From Dolomedes plantarius (taxonomy: Eukaryota > Arthropoda > Arachnida > Araneae > Dolomedidae), in NCBI GenBank assembly GCA_907164885.2, contig OU015496.1:101867632-101931631 (forward strand): a DNA stretch of 64,000 bases. Reading direction: 5' to 3'. This document shows positions 45,008 through 58,505 of this stretch, piece after piece (positions within the stretch are counted from its first letter, which is position 1; every line of letters starts with the position of its first letter). A program made the position numbers and the translations under genes. A model generated the notes under the pieces. The model was not told the origin of the DNA. It saw only the letters and a program-made list of their open reading frames with translations, and ran no database searches.

Positions 45008-45320
45008 ATACAGGGTGTTGCCGAATTCGGCCGACAAATTCAGAGGGGTGATAGTAGGCATCAAGAAGAACGATAATCACATAGGAATGTATGACTGGAA
45101 ACGCAAACCTGACACTGGAGGGCGCTGTTTACTTAATCGGACATTCCTCTTACCAACCCCAATGGATGGCAGGAAATATCGCATTTTTCTGGAGAAGGTA
45201 GAAAACTCAGAAACAAAACAGAATCACATAGGAATGTATGACCGGTTTCGCAAACATGATCAGCTAGAGGATAAACAAAGATGCAGAAATGAAAAGTCAA
45301 CATTTGAGTCAACAGTTTAG
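45008..45320 (+). mobile_element. One-ended DNA transposon fragment with internal repeat
   Basis: TA then CAGGGTGTTGCCGAATTCGG is a plausible Tc1/mariner-group terminus. The open frame 45015-45320 contains NHIGMYD twice because a 38-bp segment (AATCACATAGGAATGTATGA plus similar bases) is present at about 45076 and 45223. No right end or transposase motif was found. Confidence 0.4.
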
Positions 45321-47169
<1,849 letters not shown>

Positions 47170-47171
47170 AT

Positions 47172-47190
47172 ATCCCCCCCCCTCTTCCGG
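47172..47190 (-). promoter_or_regulatory. Polypurine tract
   Basis: On the minus strand GGAAGAGGGGGGGGGATAT immediately precedes the 3' LTR, the expected site and composition for the plus-strand primer of reverse transcription. Confidence 0.85.
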
Positions 47191-47915
47191 AAAAAGACTT
47201 GCGAGAGGGGCCGGGCCCTAGCTCCTCGAGCAAGGCTTCCCTTCAGGTGAGAACATTTTACTAAATTTAGGAAAGAAGGTTACAAGTTAAAGGGATGAGT
47301 TTATCAAAATCTTGACCTCGCTGACCGCATACTGTCCTTGGAGCCTTACTTTACATATACAATAAACAATATTACTCGAAAAACACATCATATAAATTGA
47401 GACATAGCTGCTAATACTGTTGATCCATACACAAAATTTTAGCAAAAAAATACACAACATATCAATATTTCTCTTAAAAGTCTTTGGAATATATTACACA
47501 TGAAGCTTCAAACTTTAAGAACATGGAAAACCTTAAGATATTTCAAACTGTAAAGTAATATGAAGAACTGGAATATAAAAATGGAATACCTGATATACAA
47601 TTAATTCAATATTTTGAAGTGGTAATAATAATACTTCAATATTCAAATTCAAATAACTCTCAAAATGCCAATACAAAATATAATATGTTAATATGAAATA
47701 CAATATATTAATACACAAGTTTAATATAGGTATTATAAAAAGTGTAGCTTTATTCAAATATGTAGTATTACAACGCAAATATAGACGAAAATATTTCTAT
47801 ATTGGCGAGGTTCTCTTACACTCAACCGAGACTTCTTCATATTCAAACTAATGGGACGACAGGAAAGTGCTTAGAGAAGGAGAGAATTACGAAAGATTAA
47901 AGTATTAGGTTTGAC
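47191..47915 (-). other. Noncoding 3' region of the Ty3/gypsy element
   Basis: Between the end of integrase and the PPT there is AT-rich sequence with ATATTAATA-like repeats. The ORF at 47533-47778 is Ile/Leu-rich and shows no envelope features. Confidence 0.6.
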
Positions 47916-50900
47916 TCATTCATGGTATAATTTAAATTCGGCAGGTGGATTGTAATATCTCAACTTGGATGCATGTACAATTTCAGTAGACCTGTTATTA
48001 TATTGATTTGGTTTATCTATTTCATAAGTCGCTTCATAAAAATTTTGTAAGGGCCAGAATAAGGGGCTGAAAGTTTACGGGTATTTGGATATGAAAATTC
48101 TTCTAAGATTACAGCATCACCAGGTTTAAATTTAGAGGGTACAAAGCGAGCATCATACCTAATTTTGTTTTTATTATGATAATCTATTGTCCTTTGTTTT
48201 GCTAGTTTTCGAGCTTCATCCACTGGAGGGTAATTAGTTTGATTTATAGGGGATTCATAAGGCTGCTTGCCCAACATTAAGTATGCAGGGGTAAATTTTG
48301 TAACTGAATGGGGACTATTGTTATATTCGGTAATGACTTGTTCCAACAAACGTGGCCAAGGAACTTTAGTGGACGAAGAATTGACTTTACATTTTAGCCT
48401 ACTTACTATTGATTGATTCACTCGCTCCACTTTACAGTTGGTCTGAGGATGATGTGCTGAAGTCAAAAGATGTTTCACATTATAATTTTGAAGGAATCTC
48501 CTGAATCGTGATGAAGTAAAGGCTGCATTCCTATCCGTTAGAATTTTCTCTGGTACCTAAATTTGGAATATTTTCTTAAGGCAATTGGCATACGTTTCTG
48601 TGGTGACACTTTTAGAGGGAAATGCCCACACATATCTTGTTGCATGGTCTATTGCAATGTGGAGATATTTTTTTGTAGAATTATAATAGTTAAAACCACC
48701 GACAGTATCAACAGAAATACATTGAAATGTTTTATCTGTTGGAGGTACAATTTGCATAAGTCCAAATTTTTTCAATTTTGTTTTCTTGTTAAATTGGCAT
48801 GTTTCACAGTGTTTGACAAACTTTGATATATCCTCAGTTATATGAGTCCAATAATACTGAGGGGTAATCAAATTTAGCATTTTTTGTACACCAGGATGAC
48901 CAAATTGATCGTGACACTTTTGCAACAATTTTAAACGTAGTGACATAGGAACAACAATTTTATGTAGATTTTTTCTTTTTATTATGATTACATCATTTAT
49001 CTCTTGATACTTTGGATCATAAAGGTTGTCATTTTTCTGTTATGTTTTAATTTCATCCAAGTCTAATAAATGTACAGTATGTTGAAGATGTTGGGAAACA
49101 GGATGCCATGAGAGCATATCAGCTTCGACATTTGTGGAGCCTTTTTGGTATTTGATTTCATAATCAAACATACTGAGTTTTAAGGACCAGCGGAATAACC
49201 GACCTCTTAAATTTTTTACATTTTTGAGCCAAACAAGAGCCGCATGGTCAGTATGAATGACAAATTTTCGGCCATGGAGATAATAGTAAAATTTGTCTAA
49301 AGCATCCACAATCGACAAACATTCCAATTCCGTGATAGCATAATTTTGTTCATAATTACGTAAAGTCCTTGAATGATATGCAACAGGATGTAATATATTA
49401 GAGGCATCAGGCTGTTTCAACACAGCTCCAACTGCATTTTTTGAGGCATCAACATGTACATGACATGGTAATTTAGGATCATATAATTGAAGAACAGGTT
49501 TAGAAATTAACACATGTTTTAATTTTTCGAATGCACTCTGGCATTCTTCTGTCCAATTCCACTTAACATTTTTTTTCAAAAGTCTATTTAATGGACACCG
49601 AACTTGAGCATACTTAAGGATAAACTTATTATATACATTGATAGATCCTAAGAAACGTTGGAACTCCTTTATGTTCTTAGGAGGTTGTAACTTCTGAATA
49701 CTATCAATGTCGGCATTATTTGGAGTAATTTTTCCTTGTTGAACTTCATAACCAAGAAAATAAATTTTGTCTTTGGCGAACACACATTTAGATAATTTAA
49801 GTTTAATGTTTTCTTTCTTACAGATTTCAAAAATTTGTTGTAAGTGTTGCCAATGCTCCTCTTCAGATGAAGAAAAAATAATAATATCATCGAAATAGTT
49901 ATAAGCAAAGTTAATCTTATATTTAGCCAAAATTCTACGAATGGTTCTGTTAAAGGTTCCTGGGGCATTTTTTAAGCCAAAAGGTAGACGAAGCCATTCA
50001 AATAATCCGAAACTTGTTGCAAAGGCAAGTTTTTCAATATCCTGTGGGTGAATTGGAATATGCCAGTAGCCTGAAGTTAAATCTAGTGTTGAAAATATTT
50101 TAGCTTGACTTAATTTGTCTAATAGGCAATCTATGCGGGGTAAAGGCTCAGCATCTGTTTTGGTAATTGCATTTAATTTTCTAAAATCTATACATAATCA
50201 TGTACGCTTGCCTTCATCACGCTTAAAAGCCAAAGTGACGGGAGACCAGTATGAGCTACTACTTTCTCTTATAATACCTGCTTGTAAAAATTTCTCAATT
50301 TGGCTTTTTACTTCCTCTTCTTCTTTAGAAGTACGATAGGGTCTTAAGGACACGGGAAGCTCAGACGTAAGTCTAACACGCTGGGGTTCAACCCAAATTA
50401 ACCCTATATCATACTTGTCCTTAGAAAATATATGCGAGTATTTATACAGTAAAGAATTGAGTTCACCATTCTCTCTATTGACAGTCTGGAAAATTTCAGA
50501 ATTGTTTTCAGATGTCAGAGGAATGTGAACCAACTCAGTACCTACATTGTTTACATTTTGACTTACATTTGGTTTAATATTTACATATTTGGACTCATTA
50601 TTATTAATATGAAATGACATTGGTGTACACATAAACATGTTATTACGTGGAATTATTAGTCCATTTTGATAAATTTGCATAGAATTACAATCAATATTTA
50701 TTTGAAATTGTCCACATTCTGGTAATCCCAGGATTATATAAGGTAAATCATTGTCTATAACGTACATTTTTACCTTTTTAGTAACATTTCCAATGCATAA
50801 GTTAATTAAACATGATCTCTTTAATTGGAGAAGGCCTTTTGCTTGTTTGACTAAAAGTCTTTCAGACGTCTGTATTTTTAGTCTATGTTGGGTTGTCAAA

Positions 50901-50986
50901 GTCGAGGGGATGATAGACAAGGAGCTATCAGTATCTATCACACAAGGAATTGGTCTCTTATTTGTGTATCCGGATACGTTTAATTG
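47916..50986 (-). pseudogene. pol: Ty3/gypsy pol pseudogene (protease-RT-RNase H-integrase)
   Basis: One frame carries nearly the whole polyprotein but is interrupted. Protease: the active-site motif reads IDTDSSLSIIP, so the usual DTG is DTD (about 50935). RT: YWSPVTLAFKRDEGKRT, DLTSGYWHIPI, FGLKNAPGTF and the catalytic YFDD (about 49890). RNase H: HVDASKNAVGAVL, ITELECLSIVDAL and VIHTDHAALVWL. Integrase: a H-x3-H...C-x2-C zinc domain (CHDQFGHPGV...CETCQFNK), core residues in ISVDTVGGF, ILTDRNAAFTS and KVERVNQ, then GPYKIF. In-frame stops: TGA 50198-50200 (just before LCIDFRKLNA), TAA 49040-49042 (RNase H/integrase linker), TAG 48557-48559 (integrase core). A frameshift near 48030 shifts the C-terminal end (to a stop at 47916). 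Not functional. Confidence 0.95.
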
Positions 50987-52025
50987 TCACATCTGATTGT
51001 CATCAGTAAGGTTAGGTATCTGACTCTCAGTGTTTTTCACTACTTGAGGAGCCATCGGATTACTAATTGCATTTCTAAAGGGGCACGTCTGCACCCAATG
51101 ATATGCATCCAGTATACCTCTCCCTGTACATTCTCTACATGGAGCTGGAGACAGTTGAGTTTGGGAATGGACATTATTATAGTGAGTTATTGGTGGTTGA
51201 AATCTTAGGTATGAGTTATTGAAATTATTTGGATTGCGACTTTGAAATTTCGATAATATGGTGGTCGTTGAAATCCAGGTCTAAAATTAAATCTGTCATT
51301 TTGTGGAGTTCTGGGACTGAAATTATTTGCTTGTGGAGGTCTGGGACTGTTAGTTTCCGCATGTGTCTTTTGACTTTTAAGTAATTTAGAAATTAAAGTG
51401 AGCCATGCTGTTGGGGTAGCAGGAGGACTAAGCGCCATCAACTGCTGAAGGTTTGGAGGAAGACCATCAGTTAAACCCTCCATTAATAGACTGTTTGATA
51501 ATCCCAGCTTTCGACCACACGCCAATTTCTTATGGAAATAATCAGTAACCCCTTTAGCCTCCTTTAATTTAAGATTAGTGAATTCGCTAAAGGAGACTAC
51601 CTTGATTTCTATGAAATTTTCCTTCAAAATCAAACACAATTGTACAACAAAACAGTAAGTGCTTTCCCCTTTAAGTATTTACTTAAGTTATTTATTTTCC
51701 ATTCCTCATTTTTACAACTTTCCCGACACTTTCGTTTAAAATAGTTTAGCCATGAATCCAGATTCATGCCAGCTTCGGCATCAAAACTAATAATGTGCTG
51801 TTCAGCAGTACTAAGCATTTTTAATTCTGTACTGGTGCTGGCGGCTACTAATTTAGGTTCCATTAAAGTACTTTCATCCAGTACATTTGGTATGTTGACA
51901 TTGGTAGGGGGTATTACATTACTAGTGCTAGTAATTACTGAGTTAGGCTCGATTGGAGCACTCTCTTCGGTTACATTTGGCAATTGAGCATTGGTAGGGG
52001 GTATTGTGTCTTCACTCTCAGACAT
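50987..52025 (-). pseudogene. gag: Ty3/gypsy gag pseudogene
   Basis: The start MSESEDTIPP is at 52025. An N-terminal Pro/Thr/Ser-rich region contains two similar repeats (IPPTN..(L/I)PNV...ES). The capsid-like part includes FDAEAGMNLDSWLNYFKRKC and LSKYLKGKALT, then after a frameshift near 51640 FTNLKLKEAKGVTDYFHKKL and LMEGLTDGLPPNLQQL. A second frameshift near 51240 leads to an RNA-binding zinc knuckle of the form CX2CX9HX4C (CRECTGRGILDAYHWVQTC). The frame ends in TGA at 50987 and the same frame continues directly into protease, so this stop may be a lesion in a single gag-pol ORF or a readthrough site. Confidence 0.9.
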
Positions 52026-52880
52026 GATTAGCAGTTTTCCAGAACGTACAAACATCAATATATTACATAAAGCTTTCAATAATATAAATATCACTCACAT
52101 AAATACCGTACAAACACATAAATATCATACAAAAATAAAATATCATCACTATAAATCAATTAGATCATTTTCATTTTCTTATTTTTTCTGACCTACCTTT
52201 AACTTTTTTTAAAGTGAACATTTTAATTTCAAAAACAAATTTTTTTTATATTTTTTAGTGATGCATACGTTGGAATGACGTCACATTGAACCAAACTGCA
52301 CACCACTTGTTTTCATCTCCTTGCAGGGCAATACACACTCGGAGTACATAAGTACGAAACTCGAAGTGACGACTCTTAAAAGATGATAACACATTTTTCA
52401 ATTTGCACAAAGTTCTCACGAAATGAAGTTTGATACGGTAGCCCAGGAACAAGCAGCTGACATTTTACACAATTTTCTTCCCGTTGCAGCAAAACCAGAT
52501 GCAATGTAGAACACAAGTCGTATTGACGAAAAACCACTAAAGGAACGATCAAGCACTAATTTTCAAACACAAAAACCAGATGGAGAAACTGCACAAATTT
52601 TTCAAGATATTTTAGTATGATATTTTGCACAACATATTTTAGTAATAGAATTTTCACGATCACGAGAAGGAGAAAGCTCAATAATTTTATGCGGTAAAAT
52701 GCCCCACACTGAAGATAGAAGAAGCGTGTAAATACTTATTCGAGCACTAGGAGAATATACTGCGATGATCTGGAACGACGTTCACAACATAAACAAAACA
52801 CTCACCGTAAACAACACAGATTTGGCGGGGTGTGTGAAAACAACCACTTTCTCTTCCGACGCAGGGGTCCAGCCGACTCT
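52026..52880 (-). other. Leader with primer binding site of the Ty3/gypsy element
   Basis: Noncoding leader between the 5' LTR and gag. TGGACCCCTGCGTC on the minus strand, 9 bases after the LTR end (from about 52871 downwards), starts TGG and is the best PBS candidate; the matching tRNA is not identified. No credible ORF. Confidence 0.7.
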
Positions 52881-53667
52881 TGTGAGGCCCGTACCTCACG
52901 CCGCGGAGGAGAGGCATAGCACTTATCGGAGGCGTAGCCGGCACGATTGAGTGATGCAGTCGGGCGAATTGTAGATCCAGGGAATCACTTACGAACCTTA
53001 GGCGAGACACGCACTCTTGGAGCCATTGATGAGATACACCACTTCGAAGACTGGCTTTATTTATTTGAAGGCATTAGCTGCAGTGGCCACATGACTTGGC
53101 CTTACATGGCGCGTCTTACATTACAAGACAGAAGCGGACCGCAGGTCCGACATCAACGAGAGTTAGACACCAAGAGAAGAAATCTTCTTTTCACGCACAT
53201 CGTAAATAAGTGCTTTGCGATATTGACGCCAGAGGGCCTAAAACTTCTTAATATTTTAATTGGGCGACTTTAGATTCGTGGAGTTCACGTGTCCACTTAA
53301 GTTTATCGGGAACTGCTAGATCCCGCGCTTGCTAGAACCGCGACCTCTTGACCTGAGTGTAGGATAATTGGCCATAAAATTCTTGCAAAGTGTGGTTTTT
53401 GACGTTACAGAACCTATAAATTCAGAGTGATTCGAGGGCTCTTCAGGAATTTTGACACTATACTGACATTCGAAATCTCATAAACTTTGAACACTCATAT
53501 GTGGGGATGTTATTGAGTTCAGCTACTTCACATGCCTGGATAATGATTTGCAGGGATAATATAATTTATCTTATTTTACTTTTAGGTTCCAATTTTGGAA
53601 AAAAGGGTCGTGCTTTATTAACAGGGTAATTTTAAATGCGCTTTATATAATGGTGGTCCTTTATTAT

Positions 53668-53671
<4 letters not shown>
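52881..53671 (-). repeat. 5' LTR of the Ty3/gypsy element
   Basis: 791 bp, same ends as the 3' LTR. On the minus strand TATATAAAGCGC (about 53639-53650) near its start is a plausible TATA box and AATAAATAAAG (about 53055-53066) a polyadenylation signal. The ORFs of 108 and 87 codons in it are LTR shadows. Confidence 0.95.

Positions 53672-53745
<74 letters not shown>
53672..53745. repeat. (TA)n microsatellite
   Basis: TA run directly outside the 5' LTR. Confidence 0.97.
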
Positions 53746-53749
<4 letters not shown>

Positions 53750-55387
53750 TTACCGTTAAATCTTATCATTTCAAATGGAAAAAAAATAAAACCGAGTAAT
53801 CCTACACTCAGAAATATTTCCTTACATAAACAATCTTAAGTAACTCCATCAATATATTGTATTTTTTCTTTTTTTAAACCAATATATGTTTTATTAATAT
53901 GTTAGGATATACTTCCTACACAATTTTTATTAAACTTACTAGTGGAAGAGTTAACTTATCAAGGGTCTATCGAAGCTTGTTATTAAAAGAAACTTCTTAA
54001 ACGAAAATTCAAAATTTTTATTTCTGAAATATAAGAAGGAAACTCTTGATCAATAATTCCTAAATAAAATATAGATATGCCTTAAATAAAGAGGCTTCCC
54101 ACAATAATTCAAACTTCGTATGTTAAGGTGGCATTGCTTACCGACCAGCGCTAAATCGTAATGTTCGATTTTAGACAGATATGTATGGCTGTGTTAAAAT
54201 AATGGCAGTGAAAGCTCCGTGACATCTCATCAAATATCGTACGTTTAGAAAGGTCAAAATTCTCGCGAACGTTATCCCCCTCCTATGTGAATGCAAACAG
54301 TCCTTTTTGACAGATGTCCAAACTGCTCTTATTTCGGCGGTTGGGTTATTATGACTTTTACATATCGAATTTCGATTGGTCGAACGTATACATTTAAACC
54401 TCTGATAATATTAAATTTCTCTATTAGGAGAGAAGAATTTGTTTGGGAGTTACTTCGTTCACAGATAAAGTTTCTGTGTTAAGTAATCGATAGATTCAAT
54501 TTTCATGGGATATCAAGTTCCTGTAGCCTAAAAGTAGTTTATTTAAAGGAGATTCACAGCCTTCATAGACGCGGTTTGCACAAGCACAATTAGGTGGATT
54601 TAATTTTCAGGGGAGTTTAATGTCTACGTTAGTGTAGCAACTGTAGTTGCTTTTTATCTTCAACAATGACACATAAAATTAGACAGGGATGTACCAGGAA
54701 GTTTAAACACTTGGTGACTTTCTCATGCTCAGGTTATGTTTTTTATAATTCTTTTAGTTTGTCTTTTCTAGACTTTCATCAATCAGTGTGCTAAGTGGTG
54801 CGATATCACTGCAGCAAATTTCTAAATAACTTTATGTAAAATACTGTAAGTCTGGTCGAAACAGTGTCACACACGTGTTAAGAATTTACATACTAAATTA
54901 CTTGCATTTAAAGTCTCAAAATAGTCTTCTTTTCACATGGAAGAATTCAGAATATTTCTATGTATGAAAATTCCTATATTTGAATAGTAGCTATACTTAC
55001 TTTATATATACACCCTAAATTCTTGTAATTTCGGTACCAGATGGTAGTTTAAACTGGTAGATATTAATATCTTAGGACAAAAAACTCCTTATATTGAAAT
55101 ATAATTTTGTTTGCTCTATATTTACAATGTTAACATTAATTTGACAGTTGGCCAAGGGATAGAATATATGTGACGTGATCAGAAAAAAACTATGCTTCAC
55201 CTTGTATGATTCAGGCCTCTTGGACTATCTTAATTACTCTCAACAAAACTAGTCATCAAAATACTTGGTAGTGTGACGTTACACAAAATACGGAAAGTTA
55301 AATTATACAGAAACCTGTTGAAATAATTTTATAGCTTAAGGAAATTTGCCCATATAAATATAGCTTAATGAAATATAGCTAAATGAA
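53746..55387. other. No gene recognised
   Basis: The ORF at 54291-54482 shows no family features. The rest is AT-rich. Confidence 0.5.
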
Positions 55388-55605
55388 ATGATAAGAAAAT
55401 TAGGTTTTGGAGTTATTCTATAGCTTTCCTATTAGTGCGTGAGAATTATAAATTGAATAATGCTAATGCAATAGTCAAACTTTATTAATCATATGAAACG
55501 ACGCTAAAGTTCTAAAGCAACCAAACGTCCGGGAAATGTCCAAGTGTTATATGTTATATTTCTTTTTTTGTGAAGCTCAGAATATATGCAGTTCTAAGTA
55601 GTTTA
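55388..55605 (+). repeat. Dispersed ~215-bp repeat, copy 1
   Basis: Shares GATAAGAAAATTA, GGAGTTATTCTATAG, CAAACTTTATTAATCAT and TGAAACGACGCT with copy 2 at 58288-58505. No TIRs or tail; class unknown. Confidence 0.85.
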
Positions 55606-56357
55606 AAATGTATGCTATACTGTGAAAGCAAACTGTTAGAATCGTGGTATATCGATTGTCTTCCCGGTAACTATTTAAGTTTCAGAAGTTGGATCAAAAA
55701 CCTCAGTTTGCGTCATTTGCTGATTATTTTATTCAAGTTGGAGTGATAGCGTAAAGTAAGAATAGAAAACACAATACTTAATGCAATAAACTTCTTACAT
55801 ATAATACCAATCTTTGCAAAAATATCAAATTCATCGATAAAAGTTCTTCCTCTATGTAATAAAGGGATATAAAATACAAAAAAAAAATAACTATATTAAA
55901 AATCCGATTGTCTTATTTACATTGCAAATCTCTTTCCTATTGAAAAACGGGCACAAAAAAAAAATAGCGCCATCAAACAAGGCAAAAGAAATTATTCAGA
56001 ATTCTGTTGAAAACATTATTTCAGCATTTCAAAGGCGACCTGCGAATTTCAAAATCCGGGCCTCTATACTACAGAGCAATAACTATTTCCAATCCTTTTC
56101 CTTCATCGATTTGCCGAAAAAAAGGAATCAAAATCAAATCCCCCAAATATATCTCCGCTCCTTAGCGAAATAATAACTGTATCTGATTGATATGGAAATT
56201 AAATGGATATATTGAAGTTTTCCTCCCTCAATAAAAAGCTCTGAAGCGGTGCTCTAGGAATTTTTCAGAACGCATTTCTCTTTTATAAATCCTGATAATA
56301 TGACACGAGCGGGGCCGAGTGTTTTCTTTTGAAAAGCGAAATATATTTTCTTTGACG
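55606..56357. other. No gene recognised
   Basis: The ORFs at 55922-56173 (plus) and 56254-56556 (minus) show no family features. Confidence 0.45.
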
Positions 56358-56360
56358 TAT

Positions 56361-56843
56361 TGCAAGCTTTATGAATTCCATCTCGTGGGTTTAACTCCGA
56401 AACATTTCTACCGCTTGTTTGGGGCTGCAATAATGTTGCCACAACTTTATGAGTATTTGGTAGATGTTTTATAAATAGGGCATTCTCTAAGTCAGGGATT
56501 CCCAACCTTTTTACGTCTGCGGCACCCTTGGGAAGGAGATTAGAAACTTGGGGCACCCTTGCAAGAATTTTAGTTTTTTAAATTAAAAAAATTGAATCAA
56601 AGTGGAATATATATCAGGAACATGTTAAATTTAAGCTCAAATAAATACTGATTCCATTACTGATTTTATTGCAAGCTTTATGAATTCTATCTCGTGGATT
56701 TAACTCCGAAACATTTCTACCGCTTGTTTGGGGCTGCAATAATGTTGCCACCGCTTTTTGAGTATTTGGTAGATGTTTTTCAAGTAGGGCATTCTCTAAA
56801 TCAGGATTTCCCTTTTTACGTTTGCGTCACTCCTGGGAATTAT
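56361..56843 (+). repeat. Tandem duplication (309 bp) carrying an hAT-like end
   Basis: TGCAAGCTTTATGAATTC starts copy 1 at 56361 and copy 2 at 56670; both contain CCGAAACATTTCTACCGCTT and GGGGCTGCAATAATGTTGCC. In copy 1 CAGGGATTCCCAACCTTTTT (56493) is a typical hAT terminus followed by a GCGGCACCC segment; copy 2 is shortened there and ends about 56843. A related CACCC segment is at 57592-57605. Confidence 0.85.
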
Positions 56844-57201
56844 ATATATAATAGCCGTTGTCTCTGTATAACACTTCCGGGCTGTACTCATCTTTCAGTT
56901 GAAGCCCTCAGTAAACAAACAGCCGGTTAGGCTTAATTTCAATTTCAGATGTGGATCAGAATTTTTTCTTACCTAAAAACTTCTGATGGACAGCTAATAT
57001 CTTCTCCATCAAATCACGTTTGTTCAGCCTATTTTTCTATAAAACATTCAGAACTAAAAAAATTGGATGCTTTTAGCTGTATATTTAACAGTTTTTAAAA
57101 ATCTGTTTACTTTTGCGATGAATTCTGAAAGTACACAAACTTGAATGTGAATGAATCAAGTAGCTCAAGTATTCATATCGCGTAGTAAGCTGTAAAAAAC
57201 T

Positions 57202-57573
57202 GGATGGCAGTCTACTACTCCAATCGGATGAAAAACTAAATAAATAAAAAATAATGAAAGGGTTTGCTTTTACAAGGTGTCGATTAAATGCAATATATTG
57301 TTAGATAATTCGGGATATTTTTTAACTTTCATATACGTTTTTCCATTATGACGTCATTATTAGTATTATGACGTCAAAATGACGGGTTGGATGGCAGTCT
57401 ACTACTCCAATCGCTTGAAAAACTAAATAAATAAAAAATAATGAAAGGGTTTGCTTTTACAAGGTGTTGATTAAATGCAATATTGTTAGATAATTCGGGA
57501 TATTTTTTAATTTTCATATACTTTTTCCATTATGACGTCATTATTAGTATTATGACGGCAAAATGACGGGTTA
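57202..57573 (+). repeat. Tandem duplication (187 bp) with TGACGTCA motifs
   Basis: GGATGGCAGTCTACTACTCC starts copies at 57202 and 57389. Each ends with a cluster of TGACG motifs: perfect TGACGTCA at 57349, 57369 and 57533, one TGACGGCA, and TGACGGG at the end of each copy. Copies differ at few positions. Confidence 0.93.
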
Positions 57574-57761
57574 CCTTCTAGTGAGATAAGAGACTTGGGG
57601 CACCCTTTTTAGGATTTTACTTTTTTGTTATTTTTTTTAATTAAATCAAACGGAACTATATAACAAGAACATGTTACATTTAAGCTCAAATAATTACGGA
57701 CTCCATTGCTGATTGAATTAATTTATTGAAAGATATAAGTAACAAACAACGGAAGAGAATA

Positions 57762-58287
57762 CAGGGTTAGCCCAAATGAATGACCGGATTTCAAAAATTT
57801 ATATTTTCGAAACTGTTACACACATTACAACAAGTGATGCACGAAATGAAAAATATACCAAGTTATTTTACACCGTCGATTTATAGATGGTAGCACATTC
57901 ATAGAACGTTGTGATTGAAATCCAAAATTGGCGACAATGACAGAGAAGAGTTTTGCGTATTATAATATGCAACAGGATGGAGCCCCAGCCCATTGATCTT
58001 TGCATGTACGGGCTTACTTAAACGAGGATCTTCCACACTGATGGATGGGGCATGCGGGTGACAGTGATTTACCCTTAATCACATGGCCACAAGATACCCG
58101 GATTTTACACCATGGGATTTCTTTTTATGGGGTTACGTCAAAGACACTGTTTATGCACCACCTACGCCTTAAACACAGCAAGAACTGAAAGAACGCATTT
58201 GTGCAGCATTAGAAAATATTGACAGTGGGATGCTACAAAATGTGTGGAAAGAACTTGATTACAGATTAGATGCTTGTCGTGATAAGA
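57762..58287 (+). mobile_element. mariner relic, right end lost
   Basis: TA (57760-57761) precedes CAGGGTTAGCCCAAATGAAT, a typical mariner terminus. The interior has a transposase remnant, and the right end is replaced by the dispersed repeat at 58288. Confidence 0.75.
57937..58287 (+). pseudogene. mariner transposase pseudogene with internal deletion
   Basis: A short start MTEKSFAYYN runs directly into MQQDGAPAH, the motif of the second catalytic Asp, so the region between (DNA-binding domain and first Asp) has been deleted. Further remnants in other frames are VRAYLNEDLPH, WDFFLWGYVKDTVYAPPTP, and LKERICAALENIDSGMLQNV with WKELDYRLDACR. Stops and frameshifts throughout. Confidence 0.85.
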
Positions 58288-58505
58288 AAGTGATAAGAAA
58301 ATTATGTCTGGGAGTTATTCTATAGATTTACTATTAGTTCGTGAGAATTAAAAATTGACTAACGCTAATGCAATTGTCAAACTTTATTAATCATGTGAAA
58401 CGACGCTTAACTTCGAAAATGACCAAATGTTCATGAAACGTCCAAGTGTGAAACGTTTATTTCATTTTGTGAAGTTCAGAATTGGAGTTCATATTTATTA
58501 CAAAA
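58288..58505 (+). repeat. Dispersed ~215-bp repeat, copy 2
   Basis: Second copy of 55388-55605; it begins at the break of the mariner relic. Confidence 0.85.

Noticed and set aside
47533..47778. Envelope-like ORF of the Ty3/gypsy element
   Set aside because: Short, Ile/Leu-rich, with no signal peptide, cleavage or fusion features; it is AT-rich 3' noncoding DNA.
52747..53273. ORFs in the Ty3/gypsy 5' LTR
   Set aside because: They lie in LTR sequence and recur in the 3' LTR; not genes.
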